NCBI GenBank assembly: GCA_964019695.1
Contig: OZ026525.1
Coordinates: 87,372,779 to 87,436,778 of the forward strand
Direction of reading: 5' to 3'
Source of the DNA: Loripinus fragilis
Lineage: Eukaryota; Mollusca; Bivalvia; Lucinida; Lucinidae
Length of the DNA: 64,000 bases
The translations under genes and the position numbers were made by a program. Shown one piece after another: positions 44,019 to 59,000 of this stretch. The notes below the pieces were generated by a model that was given only the letters and a program-made list of their open reading frames with translations, was not told the origin of the DNA and did no database searches. The first letter of the stretch is position 1. Every line of letters starts with the position of its first letter.

Positions 44019-47000
44019 GTATGTTAATTTTAGAAAGAAGAAAAAAAGCCAAAAAAGCCAAAAAAAAAAAAAAAAAAAAAAAAAACAGCATGAAAACACT
44101 TTATTAATCTGCGCCTTCAAAACATAATTGTGCTTTATCTAAAAACAGTTTGAAACCAGAATAAAACTATCTACTGCTTTGTAATACGTAGGCTTATAAA
44201 TGACGTTATTAGTTCGTGAGCCTGGGGTGGGTAACAAGAAGCTTCGTTAGGCCAAATTTCGTGTCGTTACATCATCGTTAAGCCCACGTTAGCAAAAATT
44301 GATTAACAAGAACGCACTGTAACGAACGAACATTTGATGCATTCGTTAAACTGTCTAAATTTTACGACAGCTCAGAGGCTGTCGTAAAGCCTTCGTTAAC
44401 CCATTCAACACTACATACCTGTAAAGATGGTCCGACAAAACAGTGTAGATCCAGATGATATGGCTCACAAGCCACCTCATCTTGCTTAATCATTTTGCTT
44501 TTTTTATCAGTATTTGTCAAACACCCCTTTTTAATACATAGACTCTTCTACAATTTAAAGTGGAGGAGTTTATCTCAGAAACTGCGTGCGTGCGTGCGCG
44601 CCTGCGTGCGTGTGTGTGTGACCTTGCATTCAAGCGAGTATGCGGTAATTTTTTTGTATTGTTTGCGGTTTTATGTCCCAGTCAACAGCTATGCTCATGC
44701 CGAGACGGTCATTTCCCATATCCACACTTTTTTCTGGACAAGCTTCACAAGGCGGATAACCAGTACTTTGTGTTATACTTTCACTTGTAACTGGCATTGA
44801 CACCCCTTTTTGAATCAGCGAAAGGAGGAGAATATCACAGAAAGCACGTAAAATTGGGCCGCTATCGGCCCGCCAGCATAACGCCATCCAAATTCCGCTT
44901 CACTGGCAGGCCTATAGTGGCACGAAATTGAATGCTGGCCGGGGCCATAGATGTTATTCCATGATCATTCTCCAAGAAAGTGTCGAACCGGGCCAGCTCT
45001 GAATCGAACTCGCGGTCCCTGGATATGCAGTCGAACTCGCTACCAACTACGGTGTATGACAAATTATAGACGCTTTTGCACTCAGGGGAAACAGCACTCT
45101 TTGTTTTATTTTTCGATTTTAGTCTAGCATCGTGTCGCCTTACCGGGTGCAATAGCTCGATGCTAGCGAGCTTACTGGGAATGCAATAGACTCCACATTC
45201 GACCTCTAGGATCCACGTCTGACACTTTCTAGATTACAATTGGTCATGAAAATACTATCTTGTCCCCTTAACCCTGATTCAAAGAAATAGTAGTTGCCAG
45301 TCACTAGCGAACAAATTCGGCTAACTGACTGCGCTGGATATTGCCTCCAATTTATCCAACACCAACTTCATGATGACCTTAAAAGGATCAGAAATACATT
45401 AACTGCGTACGTTTTGCAGTTTTAAGTCTTGCCGCCCCTCCATTTTTGCCCACCTGAGCCAAAGGCTCAAGGGGAGCTGTTGCTATTGTTGGATGTCCGT
45501 CGTACGTCTAGCGTCTTAAATTATTGCTTCAATGGTCATCTCTCTGTATTTGTTTTACCATACTTGACAAGAATGATGCTTATATGACCCTCTTTAATGA
45601 TAATGTATTGTGTACATATGTATATATGTAGCATCATCTAGTTGACATTACCAAGTTTATTCAAGTTATGTCCCCATCCCACAGGACAAAAAATGACCTT
45701 GTTTTATTCCGGGTCTTTCAGGAATATTTGATTCTGAATGAAAGCAGAATACTGCTTAAGCTGGTGTTAGGTGAGAATTCTAGCACTTTCCATTAATTCG
45801 CATGAACAGACTGAATAAAACCGAGTCTCAGGCTGCTGCTCTCTCTGTTGCTTCAAGATCCGTTTTTTTTCTGAATCTCTATTTGGAGGAAGGATATAAA
45901 AACGTATTCTTGTTTGAAACCCCATAGCCTATGTAATTGATATTTGGTATATAGCATCGCCTAACAGTAATATTCCAAGTTTGTTAGAGCCCTGGGGCCG
46001 AAAGTACTCCCGCCCTGTGGTTCACATGTTTATTTGGGTTTATTTAGAGTAAACGTCTTCTTTTAAATGATTGCACATATAGCTTTGAACGTTGGTGTGT
46101 AACTTTTTATTGTGGTCCTTAAAGGTGCTGGGAAATATCGGGTGATCGGCTTAAAAGTCAATGGGACCCTCATGCTTAATTTTACCAACCCAAAACCGGC
46201 ACATTTTTCTTTAGGACTTGTTATGCATGACAAATCATCATGCTATGGATAAGAATCGTGTAAAGTTGTTATGTTTGGTCTAACCTTGAAGAATGTATCG
46301 ACTGGACATGAAATTCTGAGGGTAACAGCTTCAAAGAATGTGACCTTGACCTTGGCGTAGGTTGCTAAATGTTGTGCGTGACACACTTTTATGCTATGGG
46401 TAATCATCATGTGAAGTTAAAATGAATTTGGCTCATCCTTCCCGGGACGCAACTCATGAGTGCAGCATTACCGATGCACGGAAAGAATCAAACGAACATC
46501 TTGTACCCAAAATCGGTCTTCGACCCAAAGGGGACTAATAAAACAAATGTAAAGACATATGCCTACAAATACAAACATTATGTATAAGTTTTCAAAACTT
46601 AAATGTTACAAGTAGGCATTTATCTGCTTTCACGCCGTTTCTGACTGCCGAAGGAACCCTCATAGTCTCAGTGGTTTGCCAAAGCTTTTTATTGCGAAGC
46701 TTTTGAAGAAAAGAAATAAAAATAAGGATTTTGTCCATAAACCCGAAACTCAGTAAACAGTTCGAGACACATTGAGCTTAGGAAATAATTGGGTAGACTA
46801 TGATGCTTTTTTGTTTTACAGCCATTCAAGGCATTTAAAGCCTTATGCGCCGAAATATACGATGTCTTAGTATTCCGCATAGACTTTGAATAGCTGGTCG
46901 ATGCTTTTGAAAATAGTACTATATAAGGCACAGACAAATTAAATTCTAGTACTTGTTTATTGGCAGCTCAAACTCGGCCCGGTCATATAGTTTTACCGTT

Positions 47001-50000
47001 TATATACAATGTACTTGGTGCTTAAGTTTCCACACACATAATTTAAAGCGGCATTCCGCGTGTTTCAACAGAAAGATGCTTAGAAGTCCACCTGTGATCA
47101 AGAGTTTCCAAACTTATCATGGAAAAACAACTTTAAAAATCTTTTTTCTCTGAAACCATTAGGCTTACAGCTTATATATTACGTATGCCTAGCGATCCCC
47201 TGCATACATTCTGCCATTCATACCCCTGGGATCAATATTGGTCACGCCCAATTGTCTTTAGCTCTCGTAGATTTATAATTGAAAACACTTACAGAAAATT
47301 CTCTAAAGCCATGAGACTCTCAGCTCATATATTAGATATGTTGCATACTTTAGTATTCCCCTTCGTGAACCCTGCCAATCAAGCCCCTGGGGCCCAAAAC
47401 TGGCCACTCCGTCCTGGTCATTTACTCCCACAGGTCCATAATGAAAACTTTATCTCTGAAACCATGAACACTTCAGGTAAGCAGTTTAGGCTCATTTACA
47501 GCTGTAATTAAAGAAAATCGTTCAGAACTTCTCAATACAATGCACACGTAAACAGGAAGTGTAAATGATCAGGAAATATCTCAATCATAGACTGTAGACC
47601 ACCATACGGCACCATGAGGAAGAGACACATCATTCAGACAGCCACACCACAATATTAAGATAAGTATCTTATTACTTTTTAACATATGTTAAGTTAATAT
47701 AGCTACTTCTTTTAATTATTTAACGTTTTCTCTGCATTTCTTACAATCTCTTTATGATTGAAAGTTCTGACGCAATGTTTTTTCAGGTACGCAACGCTCG
47801 CAACGATGTCATGCATACATCGAATATGAAACTGTCAGCTTCAGAATACAATATGCATACACAGGCAATGATCGATCTACTAGCTGATCCAAGTATGAAA
47901 AAATTTCAAAGCGCACAACTTGCTTTGACAGAAATTCAAAAAGTAAGTATACACATTGCATATAAAGAAGCACATCTTTTTACATGTTTTTTTGTTATTT
48001 GTGTTTGTCTTTGCTAAACTGATTGGTCTGTACCTTGTATCCCTGTGATCACCTGCTGAGAAAGGGTTGGCCTCTTCGCGCTGTTGATATTTTCTTGTGT
48101 TTTTGTTACTTTCCCATATGGTGTCCTGGGTCAGATGTGGTACTCGATTGTGTCAATTCCTGATCGTTGCCTTCTTCTTTACTTGGCACCACCGGTGACA
48201 TTATTTGGTCACCAGATACAGACGTACTGGTACTGAGTGTTGTATTGCAAGTAAAAATGGTATTTATATCTAGTTCAAGGCTGATATCTATAAGGAATGC
48301 GATAGGTATACTCTGTACTTAACAAAAGCAATTTAAAATGGTTGTTATTTAACGTCGCTGTCTAAACTGACACTTTGTTTTGACATGTAATTTTTTTTAA
48401 AAACTGCATTTAAAAGCCGAGACATATGCATTTTTTTTTAATTATCTAGGCATCTTGGCGATTTTATGGTCAGATGTTTCGCCTGTTAAACCGAGGATAT
48501 TACTTACCAGGTGAAAGTGTTGAATGCATTTATCCCCTACATTTTAACGTTTATGCAAATTGAAGTGGCTAGGAACAATGTATACTTTATGCAAATGCGG
48601 TATTAGTTGGTTAAAATTGTTTCAACGACAGGCGTGCGTTCTAATTTTATATGAGCTCATTTATAGTAAATGTTTTACCAGTTAACTTTAACAATTACAT
48701 AGCACTTTTAGCTCACCTGTCACATAGTGTCAAAGTGAGCTTTTGTGATCGGTCTTCGTCCGTCGCACGTTTTCCGTCCGTTAAAATTGAATTAAATGGC
48801 ATCTTCTGAAACTCTAGTCCAATTTTGAAATAATTTCACAAAATGATCCTTGGGTGGACCTCTACCAAAATTGTTCAATGGTTTTGGTCCGTTGCATGTC
48901 TATATCACACAGGCTTAAAATAGATTTTCGAGATTAAAATATTAAAAATCTTCTTGTCTGAAACCAAAAGGCCTAGTCTTGATATTTGTATGTAGCATTT
49001 CCTAATGGACTTCTTCCAAGATTGTTCAAAAATGGACCCGCCCTGGGGGCACATCTTTTACATAGGCTTATATAGGGAAATCATGAAAACATCTTCTTGT
49101 CTGAAACCACCGCCTAGATTATTATCAAACTTGGCAGAAATTATACTCATAATGGTTCAAAAGGTTCTGGTACATTGCATATATAGGTCACACAGGCTAA
49201 AAATAGATTTTCATTTTTTTTAAATCTTCTTGTCTGAAACCACAAGGCCTGGTTTCTTGATATTTAGTATATAGCATCATTTAATAGACTTCAACCAAAT
49301 TTGTTCAAATTATGCCCCTGGGGCTTAAATTTGGTCCGCCCTGGGGTCACATGTTTTACATATGTTTATAAAGGGAAAACATGAAACAATTTTCTTGTCT
49401 GAAACCACTGGCTGGATTTTGCTCAAATTTGGCAGAATCATCCTCACATGATCTTCTTTAATAATTGTTCAAATGGTACCAGTCTGTAATATATCTAGGT
49501 CACACAGGCTAAAAATAGATTTTTAAAAGAAAACCTTTAAAATCGCCTTGTTTGAAACCACAAGGCTTAGAGTCTTGATATTTGGTATATAGCACCATCA
49601 AGTGCACCTCTACCCAGTTTGTTCAAATTATGGCCCTTGGCAAAAATGGGCCCACCCCGGGGGTCACATGTTTTACATAGGCTCATATAGGGAAAACATA
49701 AAAAACCTTCTTGTTTGTAACCACAAGGCCTAGACTCTTGATATTTGGTTTGTAGCATTATCTAGTAAACCTCTACCAAGATTGTTCAAATTATGTCCTT
49801 GGGTCCAAGAATGGGCCCACTCTGGGGGGGGGGGGGTAACATGTTTTACATAGGCTCAAATAGGAAAATCATGAAACAATCTTCTTGTATGAAACCACAA
49901 GGCAAAGAACCTTAACATTTGGTATGAGGCATCACCTAGTAGACCCTACCAAGTTTGTTCAAATGATGCACCTGGGGCCAAAAATGGTTTCGACCCGGGG

Positions 50001-53000
50001 GTGATATTTTTACATAGGCTTATACATGGAGCACATGATGAAACCTTTTTTTTGTCTGAAACAACAAAACCTAGAGCCATGATATTTAATATGTAACAAC
50101 ACCTAGTGGACTTCTACCAAGCTTACTCAAATAATGCCCCTGCAGCCAACAATAGCCCCGTCGCAGGGATCATAGAGGCTTATATAAAGATGTCATTTTT
50201 CTATTCTAAAAGTAGTCATGTGCATGTCACATCAATGGAAATGAAGCATAGATTACTATGTAAGCAAATGTTCTGCCCTTTTAAACACTCTTGATCCCTG
50301 GATGAGGTCAAACGGTCAAAACTGTTTTTTCTGAATGGCATGTTGCATATCAAATTACAAGGAAAGAGGTTTAGAACATTATGCAAGTAAAATATTTGCC
50401 CTTATGCACATCCCTGTCCTTTTGGGTTGGGTAAAAGGGTCAGACATTGAAATTGTGCAGATAAGTATTTTGATAGGCTTTGGTTATGATCTGAGTGATA
50501 CCCAAGATGGACTTACGTGTTGGAGAAATGGGATTTGTATTTTGTGGTAAGCATCCTTTCCTCATGACAGGGACTCAGGTGGGCAATCCAGGGCCTATGA
50601 ACCGTCTTGATTTATTTATACCCATTATTAAAAATTGCATACTTTCGAACTGTGGTATTTCTGAACATATTCACTTACTTTTTCTTTCAAAACCTCTACT
50701 TGATTGACTTACATAATCCTGTTCCGCTTTGCTAACAAACGAATACTATTTAAATTATTTTCATTGTTTCATCACAATATAATTATTTGATTTGATTGTG
50801 TCCCTGTGATGTTACTTTGCATAAGTACGGAAGCCCACGCGCCAGCTAAATATGCATTTGTATTTTAACAGCAGAAGAAACTAGAGCAAAAAATACTTAA
50901 ACCCCAGTGATTTAAGCTGTTTTTGTTCAAGTGTTAGTTTTAAGGTAATAGCTAACTTATTTTTGATTCATAGTTTGTTGTTGCACCACCGTTTGTGTTT
51001 GTGTATATGTAGTGTTTGTGGGTGGGAAGAATATGGTGGCTCAAATGCAATCTAAAACAGTTAATGACTTTACTATGAAGCACTATAATAGATAAATTTC
51101 TGAAACCAAAGAGATTTATTTATTGACATGCTTCAGGACTTTTGTGCAAACATGCACATTTGTTTTGAAACACACTTCCTTAAACAGCAACAAAATGCTA
51201 GTGTCATTAAAAGTGTTTTAATGGCTTAACAGCTTTATACTTATTTTAGACTTTTTTTTAATTTATGGGCTTTTGTCCACCAAAAAGTATCTGCTTGTTT
51301 AATAGCTGTTAATAGCTGTTAATTTTCCAGTTGGTCGATTTCAAACGTAAATACCAACTTTACAGGTTCTTCCTGTAGGATAGGATGAGCTTTTTTTATA
51401 TCTTATCAGCTCATAGTTATTAGTGTGCTTACTGTTATGTAATCATTGCTAGTCAGTAAGCAGAACTTTATCTTCTAAATGACTTGAAATGAACGCAACG
51501 ATACTTAAAGACAAGTAAATAAAATCTGCTTAAACATTTGAAACAAGAAAAGAGGTAACCAAATTTATAAATGTCAAGAAAGTTTACAATTTCAGACAAT
51601 GAAGCCTAATAAAGTGACCCCTAACAAACATAATACAACTGATGGGTCATATTTTGCAAGTTTAGATATTTAATCCCCATCAGTGACCCTCAATATACCA
51701 TTAGAAGACCCCTCACGTAGTGATTCCTAACAAACCAAAGACTGCAGATGGGACATATTTTGCAATTTTAGATAATAAATCCCCACCAGTGACCACAAAC
51801 ATATCATTATTAGACCTCCCAGGAAGTGACCCCTAACAAAACAAAGACAACAGATTGGCCATTTATTGCAATTCAAGATAATTAGTCCCCACCAGTGACA
51901 CTCAATATATCATTATATTTTATTAGACCCCTCATGAAGTGACCCCTAACAAACATGAGACAACCGATGGGTCATATTCTGCAGTTTTAGATAATAAATC
52001 CCCATCAGTGACCCTCAATATACCATTATTAGACCCCTCATGTAGTGATCCCTAACAAACCAAAGTCAACAGATGGGTCATGTATTGCAATTTAAGATAA
52101 TAAATCCCCACCAGTGACCCTCAATTTACTATTATTAGACTCATCATTTAGTGACACCTTACAAACCAAAGACAGCAGAGGGGTCATATTTTACAATTTT
52201 AGGTAAAAAACCCCATCAGTGACCCTCAATATACCATTATTAGACCCCTCATGTAGCGACCCCTAACAAACATAAGACAACAGATGGGTCATATTTTGCA
52301 ATTTTAGATAACAAGTCCCCATCAGTGACCCTCAATATACTGTTTTTAGATCCCTCATGTAGCGACCCCTAACAAACATGAGGCAACAGACGGATCATGT
52401 TCTGCATTTTAGGTAATAAATCCCAATCAGTGACCATCAAAATACTATTGTTAGACCCCACATTTAGTGACACCTAACAAACCAAAGGCAACAGATGGGC
52501 CTTATTTTACAATTTCAGATAAAAAAATACCCATCATTGACTCTCATTATGAGAACCCTCATGAAGTGACCACTAACAAAAATAATACAACATATGGGTT
52601 ATATTCTGCAATTTTGGATAAAAAATCACCATTAGTGACACCCAATATACTATTATTTGACCCCTCATGTAGTGACCCCTAACAAACATAAGACAACAGA
52701 TGGGTCATATTCTGCACTTTTTGATAATAACTCCCCATCAGTGACCCTCAATTTACCATTATTAGACCCCTCATGTAGCGACCCCAAACAAACATGAGAC
52801 AACAGACGGGTCATATTCTGCATTTTTAGGTAATAAATCCCCATTAGGGACCCTCAATATACTATTTTTAGACCCCTCATGTAGCGACCCCTAACAAACA
52901 TGAGGCAACAGACGGATCATGTTCTGCATTTTAGGTAATAAATCCCAATCAGTGACCATCAAAATACTATTATTAGACCCCACATTTAGTGACACCTAAC

Positions 53001-56000
53001 AAACCAAAGGCAACAGATGGGCCTTATTTTACAATTTCAGATAAAAAAATACCCATCATTGACTCTCATTATGAGAACCCTCATGAAGTGACCACTAACA
53101 AAAATAATACAACATATGGGTCATATTCTGAAATTTTGGATAAAAAATCACCATTAGTGACACCCAATATACTATTATTAGACCCCTCATGTAGTGACCC
53201 CTAACAAACATAAGACAACATATGGGTCATATTCTGCAATTTTTGATAATAAATCCCCATTAGAGACCCTCAATATACTATTATTTGACCCCTCATGCAG
53301 TGACCCCTTACAAACCAAAGACAACAGATGGGCCATATTTTTCACTTTAAAGTGAAATATCCCCATCCGATACCCTCAATTTACCATTATTAGACCCCTC
53401 ATATAGTAACCCCAAACAAAACCAAGACAACAGATGGGCCATATTTTATAAGTCCCCATCAGTGACCCTCAATATACCATTGTTAGATCCCTCATGAAGT
53501 GACCCCTAACAAATGTAGGACCACAGATGGGTAATATTCTGCAATTTTAGATAATAAATCCCCATCAGTGACCCTCAATATACCATTATTGTGTCACCTG
53601 CCAAGCAAGGTCGACACATAGGGAAGGTCCACACATAAGGATCACGACTCCGGGCTGGTCGTTGTTCGCCGCATCACATTTTAGGTTTCCGATCTATAAC
53701 TCTTGAAGGAAGGAGGTATCAATTTTATTTAAATTCAACAGTAGGTTCAAGCATTAATACAGGTCAAGTTTGAAAGGGCGGGGAGGGGGGGGGGGTAATC
53801 CGCAAAATTTGACTGAGTCATGGCCCTTTTTTGACTACGATTTTGGCTTAATTTCATTTTGTGGTTTTTGAATCAATAACTTTTGAAGGGATGCAGCAAT
53901 TTCTTTCAAAGTTTATGGAAAAGTAAAGCATAATAAAATACAGCTCAAGTTCGTATTTGGAGGTCATTTGCTCATTTTTGACTGAGTAATGGCCCTTTTT
54001 ATCTTAGGTTTAGGCTAATGCAAAAGCTATATTGGCTTTTTGGTGGAATAATCTTCACATTTTTCCAAAACTATAGTATCTGACAACTTCTCGCTTTAGG
54101 CCATGATTACCCAGTGCTAGTCGATAATCATGACATTGATTAACTTTTTCCCTACCCCCTGACCCCTTAGGTGGGGTCAGAGTTCAAATATTTGAATTTT
54201 CGCAATAAGACAGTAAGTTGTCAGTATTTTTACGGAAATTTCTCATGCAGGCAGAGGTACAATACATATGAAACATATCCAACGTGATTTCAAAGGCCTG
54301 TGTCCCACCCCCTTGGTGGACTTCGAGGAAGGGGTCAAAAGGTCAAAATTCAATTTTTTTCAGAACAAGGTCATGTTGCATATCAAATTATAGAGAATCA
54401 CGAATGCAGCAACATGGAAGCAAATATTTAGCCCGCAGACGGCCCCTCCCCCTACGACCCTGGGGAGGATTTGGGTAAAATGTCAAAATTCACTTTTTTC
54501 AGAACATGGTCATGTTGCATATCAAATTAAATGGAATCATGAAATGCAGCAACATGGTACCAAATATTTTGCTCTCAGACCAACCTGTCCTCCTACTACC
54601 CTGGGGAGGATTGGGGTAAAATGTTGAAATTCATCTTTTTCAGAACATGGTCATGTTGCATATCAAATTTGAAAAGAATCACATATGCAGCAACATGGTA
54701 GCAAACATTTTGCCCGCAGACCCCCATACCCCAACCCCCTCCCGTGAGGATGGGGTCTTAAGGTGAAAATGCAACTTTTTCAGACATGGAATCACAAAAT
54801 GCAACAATATGGTAGCAAATATTTTGCCGGCAGACCACTGCCCCACCCCAACGACCCTAGGGGGATTTGGTCAAAAGGTCAAATTCAACTTTTTCAGAAC
54901 ATGGTTATGTTAGATATCAAATTGAATGGAATCACAAAATGCAGCAACATGGTAGCAAATAATTTGCCCGCACACCTCCCATGCCGCCACCCTGCCCTGG
55001 GGAGGGGGTCAATAGGTCAAAATTTGACTTAACACTCGAAATAAATTGTTAACAACAAGGCTATCCGTATCATAAGCTTCGCAAAACCTTTTCTAAATTT
55101 TATAGACAATACCATGATTTGATATCTAAATTCCAAGTTGGACTTAAATCTCTATTGCGCCAAGGACTTTCGGAACCTGAATTATATGGTGACTTGGTGT
55201 ATAAATTGGAGAAGATTATTGGCTCTAATAATTTTTCAGCGCAGTTCATTAAAATAATTTTCCATTATAAAAAGATGGGCTATAACATTAGTGTATTGCA
55301 ACAGACTGCATGCTTGGTTGTCAGCCCAATTACTGTTGGCAACTTGGCTTTCCTCTTCATATGCATGCCGGTTGGTCGGACATCAGACTCTATGACGGTT
55401 CCGACTTAAAGACTTTTCTATTGATGAGATGATAGGGGCCTGATCTTTTGGCTGTTTGTCGGGCCCACCGGGGTTAACATGTTGGATTTCTTTTGCCCCA
55501 GTATTCAGTTTTATTTACTGTTGAACCCTTATCCTTGTATTATCTCCTTTTTATATCTTAATTTATATGTTCTGGAAAATGATGCATTGATAAGTTAGGG
55601 GTCTGTCGTTCTAACCAAATTTCTCTGTGTCTTGATCCACATATGAATTAAGGGTAAGGTTGGCATGACGAAACCGGTTTAAGCCTTCCAGTAAAATATT
55701 TTACTGACTGTTCCGAGGTGGTGCTACTTATGTGGATCTTGTATGTTTTTTCTGTCTTGTGGTTGTTATGCCTTCTGGCACGTCTGTTTGTTGTTGCATT
55801 GTGGTCACCTGCTGCTGGAAAAAGGGCTGACCTCTTGGCTTTCGTTTGTGGTATACTGTATAACTTTGAGTTTGTCACTTTCCCATTGGTATCCTAGGTC
55901 AGGTGTGGTACTTGATCGTATCGATTCCTGATCTTTGCATCCTTGCTTACTTTTATTCAGAACACAGTCATTTTGCATATTTAACTAAATGTGATCACGA

Positions 56001-59000
56001 AATGTAGCAACATGGTAGCAAATATTTTGCCCACAGACCCTACCCCCCCCCCCCAGACCCTGCTTGTGGGTCAATATTCAACTTTTGCAAAACATGGTCA
56101 TGTTGCATATCAAATGAAAGGGAATCACAAATGCAGCAATTTGGTAGCAAATATTTAGCCCACAGACTACCCCCTTGACCCTAGGTTCAAATATCAGAAT
56201 TAACATGGTCATGTTGGATAACAATTTAAAGGGGATGGAGCATAGAGCACCATGTAAGCACATATTCTCTCCTTACACACACCCTCAGCCTATGGGTTGG
56301 ATAAAAAGGTAAAAGAAATCTCTCTGAATGTGGTCATGTTGCATATCAAATTAAGGGGAAAGAAGTATCGACTAATATAGAAGCAAAACCTTTGACCTTA
56401 CACACACCCCTGACCTCTGGGTCAGGTTGAAGTCAGATATTGAAATTGTACAGATTAGTTTATTGTCCCCCGTCTTTTAGAAGAAAAGCGGAGGGACTTA
56501 GTTTTTGCCTCTCTGTCTTTCTATCCTTCTATCTTTCTGTCCATCCTTCCCTCCCCTATAGAAGTAGGTACCTTGTGGGTGCAACTCCTCCTACCGTTTT
56601 ATACCGATTCTTTTGAAACTTCACTGCTGTTTTGATCATGGTCTAAAATATGCATGTGGTTTGGATATAATCCTCAGTTTTTTTTTGTCACTTTTTTCGC
56701 AAGTTGAACTTAGCCATTTTTCCGGCATTGTCTATAACAATGTGAATGGACAAGGGATACCTTGTGGGCGCTACTCCTCCTACAGTTTTATACCGATTCT
56801 TTTGAAACTTCACTGATATTTTGGTCATGGTCTGGAAATCTGCATGTGGCTTGGATATAATACTCAGATTATTTTTGTTACTTTTTTTGCAAGTTGAACT
56901 TAGCCATTTTTCCGGCATTGTCTAAAACAAAGTGAATGGAAAGGGGGTACCTTGTGGGCGCAACTCCTCCTACAGTTTTATACCAATTCTTTCGAAACTT
57001 AACTGGTGTTTTGGTCATGGTCTATAAATAAGCATGCGTTTAAGAAATTTTCCTCAGATTATTTTTGTTACTTTTTTGCAAGTTGAACTTAGTCATATTT
57101 CAAGCATTATATATAACAAAGTGAATGAACAGGAGATACCTTGTGGGCGCGACTCCTCCTACAGTTTTTATACTAATTCATTTGAAACTTCACTGGTGTT
57201 TGGGTCATAATCTGAAGATATGCATGATATAATCCTCAGATTAATTTTATTATATAAAACCTCAGCTCAATGTTTATCACTTTTCCAGCATTTTTCGCCT
57301 TCAGTGCTATCAATATCTTATCAATGTCTCTATATATGTAGTACCTTTGAGTGCAAATGCTCCTATAGTTTTATACAATTCTTTATGAAACATCTGTATG
57401 TGCTTATGTCATGGCCTGAAGATGTTGATATGCTTTGGATAAATTTCTTAAGTTTTGTTTCTGTTTTCTGTTCAGCAAACTTAAGTTGTTCCATGATAAG
57501 TCATATAGACAAAAAGTGGCTGGGGACATTAATTCTCTGAATTCGCTTGTTTTTTTTTATTGAATTAACCACTATAAACTAGTTAATAGGCTTATATAAC
57601 TTTGATCATAGGGGTCACTACATGAGGGGTCTAATAATAGTATATTGAGGATCACTGATGGGGATTTATTATCTTTAATGACCCCTCCTAACAAACCAAA
57701 GACAAGAAATGGACAAAGTATTGCAATTTAAGATAATAAATCCCTATCAGTGATCCTCAATATACTTTTATTAGACCCCTCATGTAGTAGCAAATTCAGA
57801 GAATTTATGTCCTCCACCACTAAATGTATAACCAAGGTGAACTTAGGGGTTGGAAAAATGGGATTTATGTTTTGTGATTTATAAGTTTCTCTAAAATTAC
57901 CCTTCGCCTGGAATATTAATTCGACAAGTTTGCCTTGTTTGACTTCTTTTTGGCCAGGTGACACATCTGATTTTCGGAATTCTAGTTAGACCTCTCATGT
58001 GGTGACCCCTAACAAACATAAGACAATAGGTGGGTCATATAAAACAAGAAATGTGCCATGTATTACAATTTAGGACAATAAATCCCAATCAGTGACCCTC
58101 AATATTCCATTGTTAGACCCCTCATGTAGAGACCCTAACAAACCAAAGGCAACAGATGGGTCATATTTTACAATTTTAGATAAAAATATGTCTATATAAC
58201 ATAAGACAACATATGGGCCATATTCTGCAATTTTAGGTAATAATCCCCGTAAGTGACCCTCAATATACTATTATAAGACCCCTCAAGTAGTAACCCCTAA
58301 CACACACTAGACAACAGATGGACCATATTTTGCAATTTTAGATCATAAATACCAATCAGTGACCCTCAATATACCATTCAATCCCTAAAGTAGTAACCCC
58401 TATCAAACATAAGACAACAGATGGACCATTTGTTTTGCAATTTTAGATCATAAATACCAATCAGTGACCCTTAATATACCATTAGAGACCTAAAGTAACG
58501 ACCCCTAACAAACATAAGACAATAGATGGACCATATTTTGCAATTTTAGATCATAAATACCAATAAGTGACCCTCAATATACCATTCGACCCCTCAAGTA
58601 GTGACCCCTAACAAACATAAGACCACAGATGGACCATATTTTGCAATTTTAGATAATAAATACCAATCAGTGACCCTCAATATACATCTACCATTAGACC
58701 CCTCAAGTAGTGAACCCAAACAAACATAAGACTTCAGATGGACCATATTTTGCAATTTTAGATCATAAATACCAATCATTGACCCTCGATATACCATTAG
58801 ACCCCTCCAGTAGTGACCCCTAACAAACATAAGACAACAGATGGACCATATTTTGCAATTTTAGATCATAAATACCAATCAGTGACCCTCAATATACATG
58901 TACCATTAGAGCCATCAAGTAGTGATCCCTAACAAACATAAGTCTATAGGTGGACCTTTTTTGCAATTTTAGATCATAAATACCAATCAGTGACCCTCAA

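Larger units (their letters stand above)
53591..57964. mobile_element. 4.4 kb block with 14-15 bp inverted ends splitting the satellite
   Basis: The left end GTGTCACCTGCCAA and the right end, read on the minus strand, GTGTCACCTGGCCAA, differ by one base. The satellite stops at 'ataccattatt' on the left and resumes about 25 bp after the right end with 'ttagacctctcatgtggtg'. The left end forms a hairpin (tgtcacct ... aggtcgaca). Inside are tandem repeats, a retroelement and small pieces of the same satellite. It is either one hairpin-type element that grew, or a composite. Confidence 0.55.

Noticed and set aside
47185..47511. 108-codon frame in intron 1
   Set aside because: It overlaps decayed tandem units and is between exons 1 and 2; no splice signal fits it.
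52467..53204. Two near-identical 71-codon open frames
   Set aside because: They are copies of the 522 bp satellite higher-order repeat, with no codon structure or start context.
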